The translations under genes were made by a program, and so were the position numbers. DNA of 64,000 bases from Hirsutella rhossiliensis (Eukaryota; Ascomycota; Sordariomycetes; Hypocreales; Ophiocordycipitaceae), in the NCBI RefSeq assembly GCF_020360975.1, contig NW_025408679.1:558001-622000 (forward strand), in the 5' to 3' direction. This document shows positions 36,846-46,849 of the stretch, one piece after another. The notes beneath the pieces were generated by a model. That model was not told the origin of the DNA. It did no database searches and was given only the letters and a program-made list of their open reading frames with translations. Position 1 is the stretch's first letter; each line of letters starts with the position of its first letter.

Positions 36846-37031
36846 GTGTTGGGCTGGCTTCTCGTTCAACCCAGCTCATCTAATACCTTAAATAGGGGCT
36901 TGGACTTAGGGCAGAAAAAAAGGAACGGAGACACGAAAAATACACAACTACCCATTTCTACATCATATGCCCTTTCTGCTGACTTTCTTCGTGAGACAAC
37001 GGGTACTCTTTATCTATTATTGAGATGTCTG

Positions 37032-38309
37032 CTATGGTGTCGCCATGACAAAATTCGTAGGGTCTAAATCGACAATCTCAACCAGGTCATCCTGCGTGAT
37101 ACAACCGCATTCGCATCCTTCGCGCTCAACAGGCGCAATCGAAAGCATTGCAGACGAATTGCCTGCTAGAGCTAGTGTTTGGGCATTGCCTGTGGTCCAG
37201 ATGGATAGAGTGTTTTCCCTTTGCGGTGTTCTGCCCTCCCTCAGACAAACCCGGTAAGGCCTGTCTCCCTGTCCCTCTACGACGGTAACGAAGTAGTACT
37301 CGTCGGCTTTGACAGGTGTATTCTGGGACAACAAAACAAATTCGTGCTTAGAAACGGGATCTTGGGCTTCAAAGTTCTCCTTGGCGATATATACTGGAAC
37401 GAGTTTAAAGAATGCGTTTGGGCCGAGTCCAGGACGTGCTATGATGTTGGGAGATAAGCCACCGGTGCTCTGAAGATAAACTGTCCGCCTATCGAGGTCC
37501 TCGAATGTCCGGTCAATACTGTAGTCGCTGATCCAGCTGAGCATTTCCAACATGACCGGAAGCGTGATACGGGTTGCTCGGCCGTTGTAGTTGCTTCAAG
37601 AGAGCCAATGTTAGCTAGCGACTCCTGGGAACTGTGTTGTCCAAAGTCTGTGCCGGGGACATTACTGGATACCAATGGCCACGTCACCATTGCCGCTGCT
37701 CACGAAAATGGGCCCTCCACTGACTCCTTCCTGGGTCTCCATCGTGTACTCGAGGTATCGGGGTTGGAATCCGCTCGTGAACAGAGAAGTCGTCTTGGTC
37801 TGTAGCTCATTTCCTTTGCTGTAGCCGTAAACAGTGCCCCTCGTATGTGGCGGCGTATTTCGAGTTGGCAGAATGCTTAGTGAGCATCCTTGCATGCGTG
37901 TGGCCTCGTCAGCCTCTTCCCAGTCTACATTCTTCACAATGAGAGCGTAGTCGCTGTAGGAGCTGTCATGTTGGTGACTTAGCGTCGGACTCGTGTCGTA
38001 GACGTTGGAGACGAACAGCTCAGCGGCCTTGGCGGTGAGCTTCAAACCATTGGGGAAAATTACGTCGACGCTGTTTGCTCTCCCCTCTCCTGGGCGCGTG
38101 ATGTTGTGACCGGCTGTCATGATGCAGTATTTCCGAGTCAAAGGCATATTGACCAGAAACCCCGTGCCAGAGACTGTCGAGCCGGCATCAGCTAAACACG
38201 AGTGAGTCCCAAACGCAAAGACGACGGACGAGTAAGGCTCCCACGCACGGAAGTGTGACTTCAGGCGGCAAACCCACTTTGAGGGCTCGCCTGTTGGGTC
38301 CATGGGCAT
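37032..38309 (-). CDS. Trypsin-like (V8/S1-type) serine protease without signal peptide
   Basis: Two exons: 38309-37666 and 37593-37032, joined by a 72-nt intron (GTAATG...GAAG) in phase, giving 401 aa from ATG 38309. The catalytic triad is visible: His68 in MTAGHN, Asp120 in SDYALI, Ser197 in EGVSGGP, with spacing usual for chymotrypsin-fold proteases of the V8/glutamyl-endopeptidase type. The N terminus is not a signal peptide, so the enzyme is probably cytosolic. The last 180 residues are an unknown domain ending DPTNFVMATP. The frame is open a further 60 bases upstream without an ATG, so an extra 5' exon is possible. It is divergent from the ankyrin gene at 38532. A regulatory protease in a non-self-recognition island is my inference. 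Confidence 0.8.
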
Positions 38310-38531
38310 CTTGAAGGCTTCCGCGTATGTGAGCAAGGAAAGCAAGTCGCATCCAAGGCCACGCTTGAGCACAGGCGCGGGGAAGGCGGTCTTGGGCGGC
38401 CAAGGGTGGAAGCTGAGGAGCGGTATTCAGAACTTGATCGGCCCGTCAAACACGAGCCCCCAAGCTACGCCAGCTTTGGCAACACCAATCAGCATTGGAC
38501 ACGCAGCTGGAATCAAGGCCGCGGGAGGTCA

Positions 38532-39587
38532 ATGGCCAGGGTCAGAAGTGCACCGTCGCCCGTGAATGCTTCCCCATCGGACTCGGACCTTCACTCGAAA
38601 GCCACTCATAGTCGAGTAATAGGCCTCCAGATGAGTTGGAAGCAAGCCATCGAAGAGGGCAACGACCCTGCTCTTGTGGCCGTCATCAACAGCTGCAACG
38701 ACATGATCGCCCTCGTCGAAGAAGAGAGCGGAATGACTCCTCTGCATTACGCTGCTAAATGTGGTCGACTAGAGGCCGTTCGTTTCTTGCTTGGGAAGCG
38801 TTTTCCCCTCAACGCAACCGACAAGTTCGGCAGGACGCCGCTTTACATGGCTGTTTTGCATCAACAGCTAGAGACAGTAAAGAGTCTGCTCCAGAACGAT
38901 GCCGACCCCAACATCCGTTGCCGGTGCAAGACCTCCACGGTATCCAAGGCTGCAGAGTATGGAAACAGGGCAATGCTCAGGCTGCTCCGAGAAGCCGGGG
39001 CGGCCTGGAACACGGCGAATGTGGACGGAGAGTCCCCGAAAGAGCTGGCAGCTCGCAATGGTCACGTCATTCCCTGGGCGAGATACGAAGCCGATCAGCA
39101 TGACAGGCTGCTCAATGCGGCCCAAGAAGGACATGTCGAAAGTGTGCGACGGCTAGTTCGACTCGGCGTCGATCCAGCAGAACGACCTCCCAATTCAATG
39201 TCTGCTCTCGAAACGGCATGTGAAGGGGGGAAAATCGAGGTGGTCAGATTTTTGCTTTGTGATGCCTCTGTCGGCACAGCCCCGGCTTTCGAGAGAATCA
39301 AGTCTATGGGCGAGACGGCCATCCACAAAGCTACGATGAATGGCCACGGCACGGTTGTACGTCTTCTGCTTCAGAACGGGCTCTCACCAGATACCCGTGA
39401 TTTTGACAACATGACGCCGCTGCATCGGGCAGCTGCCCGAGGACATGAAAAGGTGGCCACAGTCTTATTGGAGTACAAGGCCAACATCAATGCTAAAGGA
39501 CTCCATGGGGCCACTCCTTTACATCAAGCGGAGAAGCAAAAAAGAACTGGGATGATTCGGTTCTTGCTTGATAGAGGAGCTAATTGA
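38532..39587 (+). CDS. Ankyrin-repeat protein, interrupted by TGA
   Basis: About eight ankyrin repeats in a frame from ATG 38532 (the frame is open back to at least 38343 without ATG; a start at 38631 is also possible). Clear units include GMTPLHYAAKCGRLEAVRFL, GRTPLYMAVLHQQLETVKSL and MTPLHRAAARGHEKVATVLL. The frame stops at TGA 39585-39587 just after FLLDRGAN, yet the same frame continues with EAKNHRGQTPKDVA, exactly the next part of the ankyrin consensus, and stays open to 39857. So the stop interrupts a repeat. A CGA-to-TGA transition (RIP-like) would explain it. It is tail-to-tail with the vWA gene and paralogous to the fused gene at 43575. Confidence 0.75.
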   Translation: MARVRSAPSPVNASPSDSDLHSKATHSRVIGLQMSWKQAIEEGNDPALVAVINSCNDMIALVEEESGMTPLHYAAKCGRLEAVRFLLGKRFPLNATDKFGRTPLYMAVLHQQLETVKSLLQNDADPNIRCRCKTSTVSKAAEYGNRAMLRLLREAGAAWNTANVDGESPKELAARNGHVIPWARYEADQHDRLLNAAQEGHVESVRRLVRLGVDPAERPPNSMSALETACEGGKIEVVRFLLCDASVGTAPAFERIKSMGETAIHKATMNGHGTVVRLLLQNGLSPDTRDFDNMTPLHRAAARGHEKVATVLLEYKANINAKGLHGATPLHQAEKQKRTGMIRFLLDRGAN

Positions 39588-39857
39588 GAAGCGAAGAATC
39601 ATCGAGGGCAAACCCCCAAGGATGTGGCTCCTTGTTCTAGCGGGGGATATTTGAAGGGAGGGGCATGTGACGATATCTTCAGCGCTGGATTACAGCCGTT
39701 TTTCGCCACTTTTTCGGTTCCACGTGAAACCAGAGCGAGCATTATTCTGTCAAGACTGGGAACTATCTCACAAGCCTCTGGACCTGGGGCATCTTCAGCC
39801 AAGACTTGCCTGAAACCTTTAGCTAGTCGTGCTTTGTCTGTCCCATCATTGCGCTGA
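39588..39857 (+). pseudogene. In-frame continuation of the ankyrin gene after TGA
   Basis: Ninety codons in the same frame as the ankyrin gene. It begins with EAKNHRGQTPKDVA, which completes the interrupted repeat, then runs into sequence without obvious domain (SSGGYLKGGACDD...). The last 35 bases overlap the 3' end of the opposite-strand vWA gene. It would be translated only by readthrough or if the stop is an error. Confidence 0.5.
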
Positions 39858-41477
39858 TGAATTCCCTAAGCAGCTTTGGGGAGAAGAATAGTTATTAGCC
39901 ATCTAGAAATCAAGCATTAAAGGTAAGGATTCCGGAGTCTTTATGACTCACATATCTCTTGTATTCCTTGTATTCCTCGCCAGTCTCGCTGCGCACATGG
40001 TCAAGTGCAGGGACAAGGTTCCGGAGAACACCGTCAATCGGCTCGTCGCTACGGTATACCAAACCGTCTAGTTTCGCGTCGTCTTTCGCGTCGTTAAGGA
40101 AGACTCGTGCGTCATTGCTATTGCCAACCCGGAAGATAATGAAGACCATGCCTGCTTCTTTCCCCCCCTTTCCCAACTCTTGCTTGCACTCGACGATGTT
40201 GTTCCATAGGCAGTTTTTATCCTCTCCCTTGGGCTGCGTGGCGAGTTAGTGGCGGTTCCTGGAGGCAGGGCTGCGGTAGAGGAAGACGTTGGAAGCCTCA
40301 CCTCACCATCGGTGATAATGACGACGATTAGAGGCTTAGTTAGGTTTTCCACGGTCTTGTGCTGCAATATCTTTTCTTTTAACACGGTTCCGAGCCTTGT
40401 AAGACGGCCGTGCGGAATATTGTACACCTTGTCTGCTATCATCTTCTCGTTTCGAAGGTTGTCGAACTCGTTGTTCATGTCTCCGGTGAAGTTCAGGAAG
40501 CGCACCGAGACTCCACTGGGCTCCAGCAGGGTGGCCCACGCGGCGATGCTCTGAAGCGACCTGACCAGCGCCGGGATTCGGTTGCCTATCTTCATCGAAC
40601 CGCTATCATCTGGAAAGAATTGGTCAGGTCAGTGCGTATATGTCACGCGCCTAAAGTGCTTGACCACGGTAGATGGCTGGTTGATTCCAACTACTGGCTG
40701 GAGTGACTTTTCCAGAGAAAGGCCCGGGGCTGGGAGGCATCTCGTGGTTATGAAAGTAGGGTCGCATAGCCCCTGAAGGAGCTCGTCAGAGATCAATCAA
40801 TTGCATTACTGGCCCCCGTTCTTCACTCTCTGTTTCGTTGTGTGTGTGCGCCTTACAGTATAACCGCCAGGATGTCAACGATAGCAGGCACTCACCACAG
40901 AGGAAAAAGATGTCATACAAAGAAATCACGGCAAGCGAGTTGATTTCGTCCCTGGTCAAGTCGAAATCTTGCTGGATCTTTGCACCCTTCTTTGCTACTT
41001 GTTCGGCGATCTTCTCGAGCTCGCCTGATTTGAGGTTGAAGGGGCCCAGGTTTTTGGCAATGAATTGCTGCAAGTGAGCCTGGACTTGACTTAAAGTAGG
41101 AGGCTTTTTTTTGGTAAAAAGAGGTTAGATTGTTTGGCCACTAGTAACACTGGAAGCTAGGGCATTCTGACAGAATTGTCGGCCCCGCTGCTATTGTCAA
41201 CAACGGGGGTTTGGTTGTGCTCATCAACTTCGACTTCATTGACTGATTTGAGGAGCTCGACCAGCTCTTTGAAAAACTCGGTTGTCACACGGTCTGAGAT
41301 GTCCCTGGCGGCTAGATCGAACGCCCTGTTCTGGAGGACAGGATCTAACGGCAAATCCCCCCCATCCAGCTGAAGATAGAGACTGTCGTTGCCGCAATAG
41401 AGCCTGATCTTTACTCCCTGTTCGATGAACTTGTCGGTTAGGCGCTTGAGCTTTTTGCTACCATCGTCTGCGCTCAT
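39823..41477 (-). CDS. von Willebrand factor A (vWA) domain protein
   Basis: Five exons on the minus strand: 41477-41172, 41079-40896, 40609-40302, 40233-39952 and 39873-39823, giving 376 aa with all phases consistent (first donor GTCAGA is weak). Residues 1-102 are an unassigned helical domain. The vWA domain follows, with strand 1 ISLYDIFFLC and the metal-ion site D164-x-S166-x-S168 (DDSGSM); later strands are VSVRFLNF and PLIVVIITDGE (to residue 266), then MVFIIFRVG. The phase-1 intron inside the MIDAS aspartate and the phase-0 intron after TDGE occur at identical places in the fusion gene at 43575, proving common origin. It probably binds a partner through Mg2+; the partner is unknown. 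Confidence 0.85.
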
Positions 41478-42129
41478 GGTTGCAGATTTGGTCCTTGTAT
41501 GTCGACCAGTCTCTTACCAAGGGCTGATTTATGGGAGGACTGGAGCTAGACGTCTGGAAGTGGCGATTCAAACCGACGGGTGTGTTTGTTATCAAGCGTT
41601 CGTGCTTCTCCACGACCACGCGTACCTTGTAGCCTTCTTCTCAGCCTGTCCATCGATGAGAGACCTTTTGTATTCCGCTGTGCATGTATGCAGGCTGTAA
41701 TCTGGTTCGCACCGCCCCCAATCCACAGCCACTGCACATAAGACAAGACGCCAAGATGATATCTGACAAGGCAATCCATTGAGGATTCGAGAGGCAGCCA
41801 ATGTATTGCGTGTTGTACATATTTGTCCATGGGGTCTATGCCCGTGCCCATGGCCAGACAACAAGCCTCCTTCCACTTACCGAAGGACCGACATATCTAT
41901 ACGTAAATTTAATATAAAGAACCCCGAAGTTGCCTCGCCCAAGGCTCACTTCTCGCTCAGCTTGTGTATGAAGTAGAAAAGGTTGAAAACATCCCTGTCT
42001 CAAGGCTCGGGGGTGGTCGCTGGACAAAGTGAGACTCTCCCGAATGTCTCGCCTTCTCGTCTTCACCAAAATCTCATCTCAGACCCTCCTCTCGCGACAG
42101 ATTGTATCAAGGACGTCGAGCAGCTCATC
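41478..42129. other. Divergent promoter region between vWA and lectin-like genes
   Basis: 650 bases separating a minus-strand and a plus-strand gene start. The lectin-like frame is open upstream to 41983 but lacks ATG there. No other feature is seen. Confidence 0.4.
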
Positions 42130-43051
42130 ATGGATTCTGGAACCCGCGTCCCGCAGAACGTTGTAACAGACTTTGATGACGGGAACATCATCTACTATGT
42201 TTGCCGGCATGAAGAAACGGTTCTCGTGGAAAGAATTGATGACGGGAAGCTGAGCCCTCCTCGTCGGATTGGCTCGGCCTTATCAGGGACTCATGCGTCG
42301 TACGTCTTGGGCAAGGCGGTAAGCCATAGCTGGCCTTGCTCCCGGCTTGCAGATGGATGCTAACGACGGCACGTCCAGGAAGCAGTATACTGTTTGGACG
42401 ACAAGAAACATGTGCAGAACTTTGCCTTTAATGGTCGCAAATGGCTTCCTGGGAGTCTGGCTAAGCTTGGGGCGGTCGCGAGCCCAACCTCGGACATAGC
42501 GGCAGCTGTTGCACAAGGGGGTGTCGTCTACGTCTTCTTCCAAGACGATTCAGCCCAGATCAAGTCTGTCTGTTCCCATCAGGACGGAACCTGGCACTTT
42601 TGTCCCGAGTTCCCGCCAATACGAGCATCAAAAAATGCCAGCATCTTCGCCCTGTCTCTGGAGGAACAAATTCACCTTTTTTATGCTCATCATGACAAGT
42701 CGATCCATGCCGTTACTCTAGACAACGGCACATGGACCGGTAAGCGACTCATCACCGCCTCTTGAAAATATCCAACCACTAATGAGCCTTTTACTTGCAG
42801 AGATGCAGGTTGCCTTCACAAATGGCGACGAAGACAAAAAGGGCATTCGTGCCGCCCCGTCTGATGCTGGAAGCTACGCCATCGAGTACACCAATGCACA
42901 AGGCGAGGTCTGCATTGTAGACGGCGGCGAAAGGGTCCTGCAACGCATGTACACTGACAGCGGCGTGAAGAATGTCAGAGGTGCCGAAGGATACAATGGC
43001 CGGTCTTGCAGATTGTACTACAGGCCTCGTTGGTGGCGCCCGTGGAGTTAG
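42130..43051 (+). CDS. Small beta-propeller/lectin-like protein
   Basis: Exons are 42130-42318, 42379-42739 and 42801-43051; introns of 60 and 61 nt with good GTAAGC donors. It is 266 aa from ATG 42130 (MDSGTRVPQNVVTDFDDGN). The chain is a series of short strands with repeated aromatic and Gly-Thr-Trp features (IIYYVCRHEE, VVYVFFQDDSAQIKSVCSHQDGTWHF, IHLFYAHHDKSIHAVTLDNGTWT), as in fungal fucose-type lectin propellers; the class is inference from this pattern. There is no signal peptide, so it is probably intracellular like other fungal cytoplasmic defence lectins. It sits between two related ankyrin/vWA loci. A C-terminal RLYYRPRWWRPWS is unusually aromatic and basic. Confidence 0.6.
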
Positions 43052-43574
43052 ATGACGAGGGCAGTGCATGTATGGAACTTACAAGATGACGGGCTGAGTC
43101 TAGATCTTTTCAAGGGTGGTTCAAAATGCGCCTACAGAGACAATGTAATGCAGCCGAGCCTCAGCATTTTCAGCTTCAATGCATGCAACATCACACTACC
43201 GAACTGTTGTTTGAAGAAGGGGGGTGACGAGTTGCACCGTGAAGACGATGGCAAGGTACAGCTTTCTGACAATTCACGCTGCAGGCAAGGCATCGTGCAA
43301 GAATATCACATCCATGTCCAACGCCCGTCCAATCTCCAGCCAACAGCATCAAGTGTCGGGTTTAAAATATAACGTCTAGATTGGCCAAGCCTCAGGAAGA
43401 AGCGGTTTCCTGTCATCAGACGCCCGCCCCGTATTAAACGAAACCACGTCAAATTCGTCCCAACCACGTCCATACAACAGCTCAGTCAACAGCTGTGGAA
43501 TACAAGGTACAGTACGAGACGAAGTCAACTCGCTCATTTGCAACAGACCAGACCGAGAACTGACTCCCAGACAG
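43052..43574 (+). promoter_or_regulatory. Intergenic region upstream of the ankyrin-vWA fusion gene
   Basis: 520 bases with no credible gene, expected to hold the terminator of the lectin-like gene and the promoter of the fusion gene. An upstream non-repeat exon of the fusion gene cannot be excluded. Confidence 0.35.
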
Positions 43575-46455
43575 ATGGTGACAGATCGACTTCCTTCGGA
43601 TAAATGCACGGACAAGAAGTGCCTTCTGCAGATCGCTGCAAGAGACGGACATGATAATGTTGTTGCACAAATACTCGACGGCACTATAAGTCACGGCCGA
43701 CGGGATGCCAAAGATGGAGAGGGAAACACTGCATTGCACAAGGCTGCTGACAATGGCAGGCTCGGCATCGTGCGGATACTTGTCGATAAAGGAATGAGCG
43801 TTGATGTTCTCAATGAGGATAAACGTATTCCACTTCACCTCGCTGCAAGCAAAGGACACGGCGATGTCATTCAGCTTCTACTGGGTAGGAGCTCGTGCCC
43901 CAAATCACGCGATTCCAAGGGACAAACGCCGTTGCACCTGGCGTCCATTGCGGGACGGGAGCAGGCTGTGAAGCTTCTCCTGGGCACAGTCGACAGAGCC
44001 GATCAAACCTGGGATATGACGGACAGTGACTCGCAGCCCGCCCTCTTTTATGCTGCCGCCAACCACCACCCAGGGGTCGCCAAGCTCCTCAAGAACGCCG
44101 GAGCCAACATGGAGGCCAAAAAGTATGGCCAGACTCTCCTCCACCAGATGGCCAGCATCGGAGACACAGAAGCGGCCCGCATTCTCGTCGAACTCGATGC
44201 GAACAAGGAGGCACGAGACAACAGTGGACGCACGCCATTGTATGTGGCAGCACAGGCAGGCCAGCGCGACACTTTCAACATGCTTCGCGAGAAAGGTGCC
44301 GAAAAGGACGCACAAGAGGAGAAAACCGGAAGAACTCTCCTTCACCAAGCGGCCTATGATGGCAGCGTGACGGCCACGAGATTCCTCATCGAGGCCGGCG
44401 CAAACATGGGATTGGAGGACAGGCATGGACAGACTCCGCTTTTGTTCGCCGCCAAGTGCGATCAGCGCCAGATTGCAGCTCTTCTGTTTAGCGACAAGGC
44501 AGACAAGAAATCACCGGACGACAAGAAACAAATACTCCACCGGGCAGCTCGTGAGGGTCACTCTATCGCCGTCGGAATCCTCTGTGAAATCGGCTTCGAC
44601 AAGGAGGCTCGAGATGGTGAGCGTCGGACGCCACTGTACGTCGCGGCAGAACATGGCCATCAAGATGCCTTTAGAGTGCTTGTGGCCAATGGCGCAGATG
44701 GGAGAGCTCCCGACGCCGAACATGGAGGCGAGACTCTTCTTCACCGGGCAGCTCGCGAGAACAACGTGCACGCCGCGGATCTTCTATTTCTTGAAGAAGA
44801 TGTGTGCAATGTTCAAGACTCCGAGGGCAGAACTCCCTTGCACGTCGCAGTGACGCGTAGCCTCGGAGTTGTCCAGAAGCTACTCAAGGTCGAGGCCGAC
44901 ATCGACATCGCCGATGCAAGAGGGCAGACGCCGCTGCATGCTGCAGCTATCCGGGGGAACGTTGACATCCTCACCGCGCTTGTGGATGACGACAACTGTC
45001 AGGGCGTGAAGGACAAACGTGACAACCAGGGCCAGACAGCCCTCCACGTCGCCGCCGAGTGTGGCAACGTTGATGCCGTCCAAGTGCTGATCGACGAGGG
45101 GCTGGAACTTATATCAAGAGACATTGACGGCCGGACGCCGCTGCACATGGCGGCAGAAAGGGGACGCGTCCGCGTGATCCGGTGGTTGCTAGCTGCTGGG
45201 GCTCACAAGGATGCGAGGGACAACAAAGGCCGCTGTCCCCTCCTTCTGGCTGCCATGAGCGGCAACGACGAGGCCATAAAGCTTCTCACCAACCCTGGGG
45301 ACTTGGAAGTGGTAGGTGTCCCTTCTTTTGCCGCTGTATGTTGCTGAGCATGCTTCAAGTAGCCAACCCCTCAAACTAGGGACGAATACGTGCTCGCCCT
45401 CCGCAAGTATGCCAAGGACGAGTTGGGAGGCGTCCTCGTTGCCAACGACAAGCGCATCAAGGAGGTGGCGAGGAACTCGGCGGCCATTGTTCCTCGCATC
45501 TCCAAGAGTTGTAACTTGTCTGGCCACGAGGGAGCAGACCTTGCGAAGCTGATGCTCTATGACATTGTTATTCTCTGCGGTGAGTTCCACAACCTCGATT
45601 GCTACAATGAAGTTGACGCAAGCTGAAACGGATCACGGGGCCGTAGATGACAGCAAGTCGATGCATAATGATTGTGGTCAGCGTATTCAATATCTGAAAC
45701 GCATTCTTCGAGAAGTGACTCGCATAGCCATTTCCATGGACATGGACGATTCCGGAATCAGCGTTCGCTTCCTCAACTACGAAAATGATGATGGTGGTGA
45801 TTTCGACCGCTTAAAGGATGTGGGAATCGTGCAAGGAAAGGTGGACAAGGTTTTCAAAGTCAAGAGGGACGGCTCACAACTAGGCACCAAGTTGAAGGAA
45901 AAGGTTGTGAAACCTATGGTCGAAGACAAGTTCGCAGTGGGAGAATTCCGCAAACCGTTGATCGCAGTCATGATTACCGACGGAGAAGTACGTGGCCCAG
46001 TGCACGATGACGACGAGCGAAGATCAATGCCATTGAGCATACTAACGGTGACTAGACTACTGAGAACCCAGACACTCTGCCAGGACATTTACGCGACTGC
46101 CGCAAGTTTCTTGACGATAATCAAATTAAAAAGGGGTCTGTACTATTCATTTTGTCGAGGGTCGGTGATGATGAAAAAGCCGCTCGATATATTCAAAGTA
46201 TCGAGGGCAAGGGCGAGACGCGAGACTTGGTGTATTGCTCGCAGGGGAGACTGGAAGACATGCTCGACGCTGCGGATTTGAAAGGTAGAAAGGCCCCGCA
46301 CAGGTATGCGGTCCAGGTGAGTTTGAACCCAACCCTACAAACCTGTCTCCTTGTATTGCTAACGTCTCGTGTAGCTAGTCCGATTGTTCCTGAACGCGCT
46401 TCCGCGGAAAGACGCTGAGAAGGCCTCTTCTTCCAAGCCCTCTCATCCCTCCTAG
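43575..46455 (+). CDS. Ankyrin-repeat/vWA fusion protein
   Basis: Exons are 43575-45311, 45363-45579, 45647-45987, 46056-46316 and 46375-46455, giving 878 aa with all phases consistent. Residues 1-579 are about fifteen tandem ankyrin repeats (for example NTALHKAADNGRLGIVRILV and GRTPLHMAAERGRVRVIRWL). A linker helix region (DEYVLALRKYAKDELGG) leads into a vWA domain: strand 1 LYDIVIL, MIDAS D652-x-S654-x-S656 (DDSKSM), VSVRF-like ISVRFLNY, PLIAVMITDGE, and VLFILSRVG. The C-terminal LVRLFLNALPRK aligns with LLREFISAMM of the separate vWA protein at 39823. Shared intron positions and phases show the two are paralogues. It is probably an intracellular scaffold or sensor; a role in non-self recognition is inferred from neighbours. 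Confidence 0.87.
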
Positions 46456-46849
46456 CCTGTTTTGTCGTCACGACGATTCAGCAGTCCATCCGAGGGATCC
46501 GAAGAGGCAAGGCCGGCGGTGCATTGGGCTTGGATCATAGTGTGCTTGCTCAGTTCAGACTGAACTTTGTGTTGTCTCGTCATGTAGCGTCTTCTGCCAC
46601 ATTGCCGGGCCTGCTGCAGGCTTACTGATTCTTGCTCTAATAAATTCTCCCAAAGTCGTCGAGCCAGCGCTTGCGAGAAACCGAGCAAGTCGGCTCTGCC
46701 AGAAACCATGGTTCGCAGCTTCCCAGTCTCCGGTATCGACTGGACGGCCGAACGACGACTCACGAGGCAGCAAGCTTGTATTGGAACGAAGCAGAAGAAG
46801 AGAATCCAGCTAGCTAACCTTGGGCGTCTCCGTATATCCAACCACGACG
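46456..46849. other. Convergent intergenic region
   Basis: Nearly 400 bases between the stops of the fusion gene (+) and the NLR (-). No gene is seen. Confidence 0.5.

Noticed and set aside
36846..37067. Plus-strand open frame near the protease 3' end
   Set aside because: Short, without domain, and overlapping the protease stop region on the other strand.
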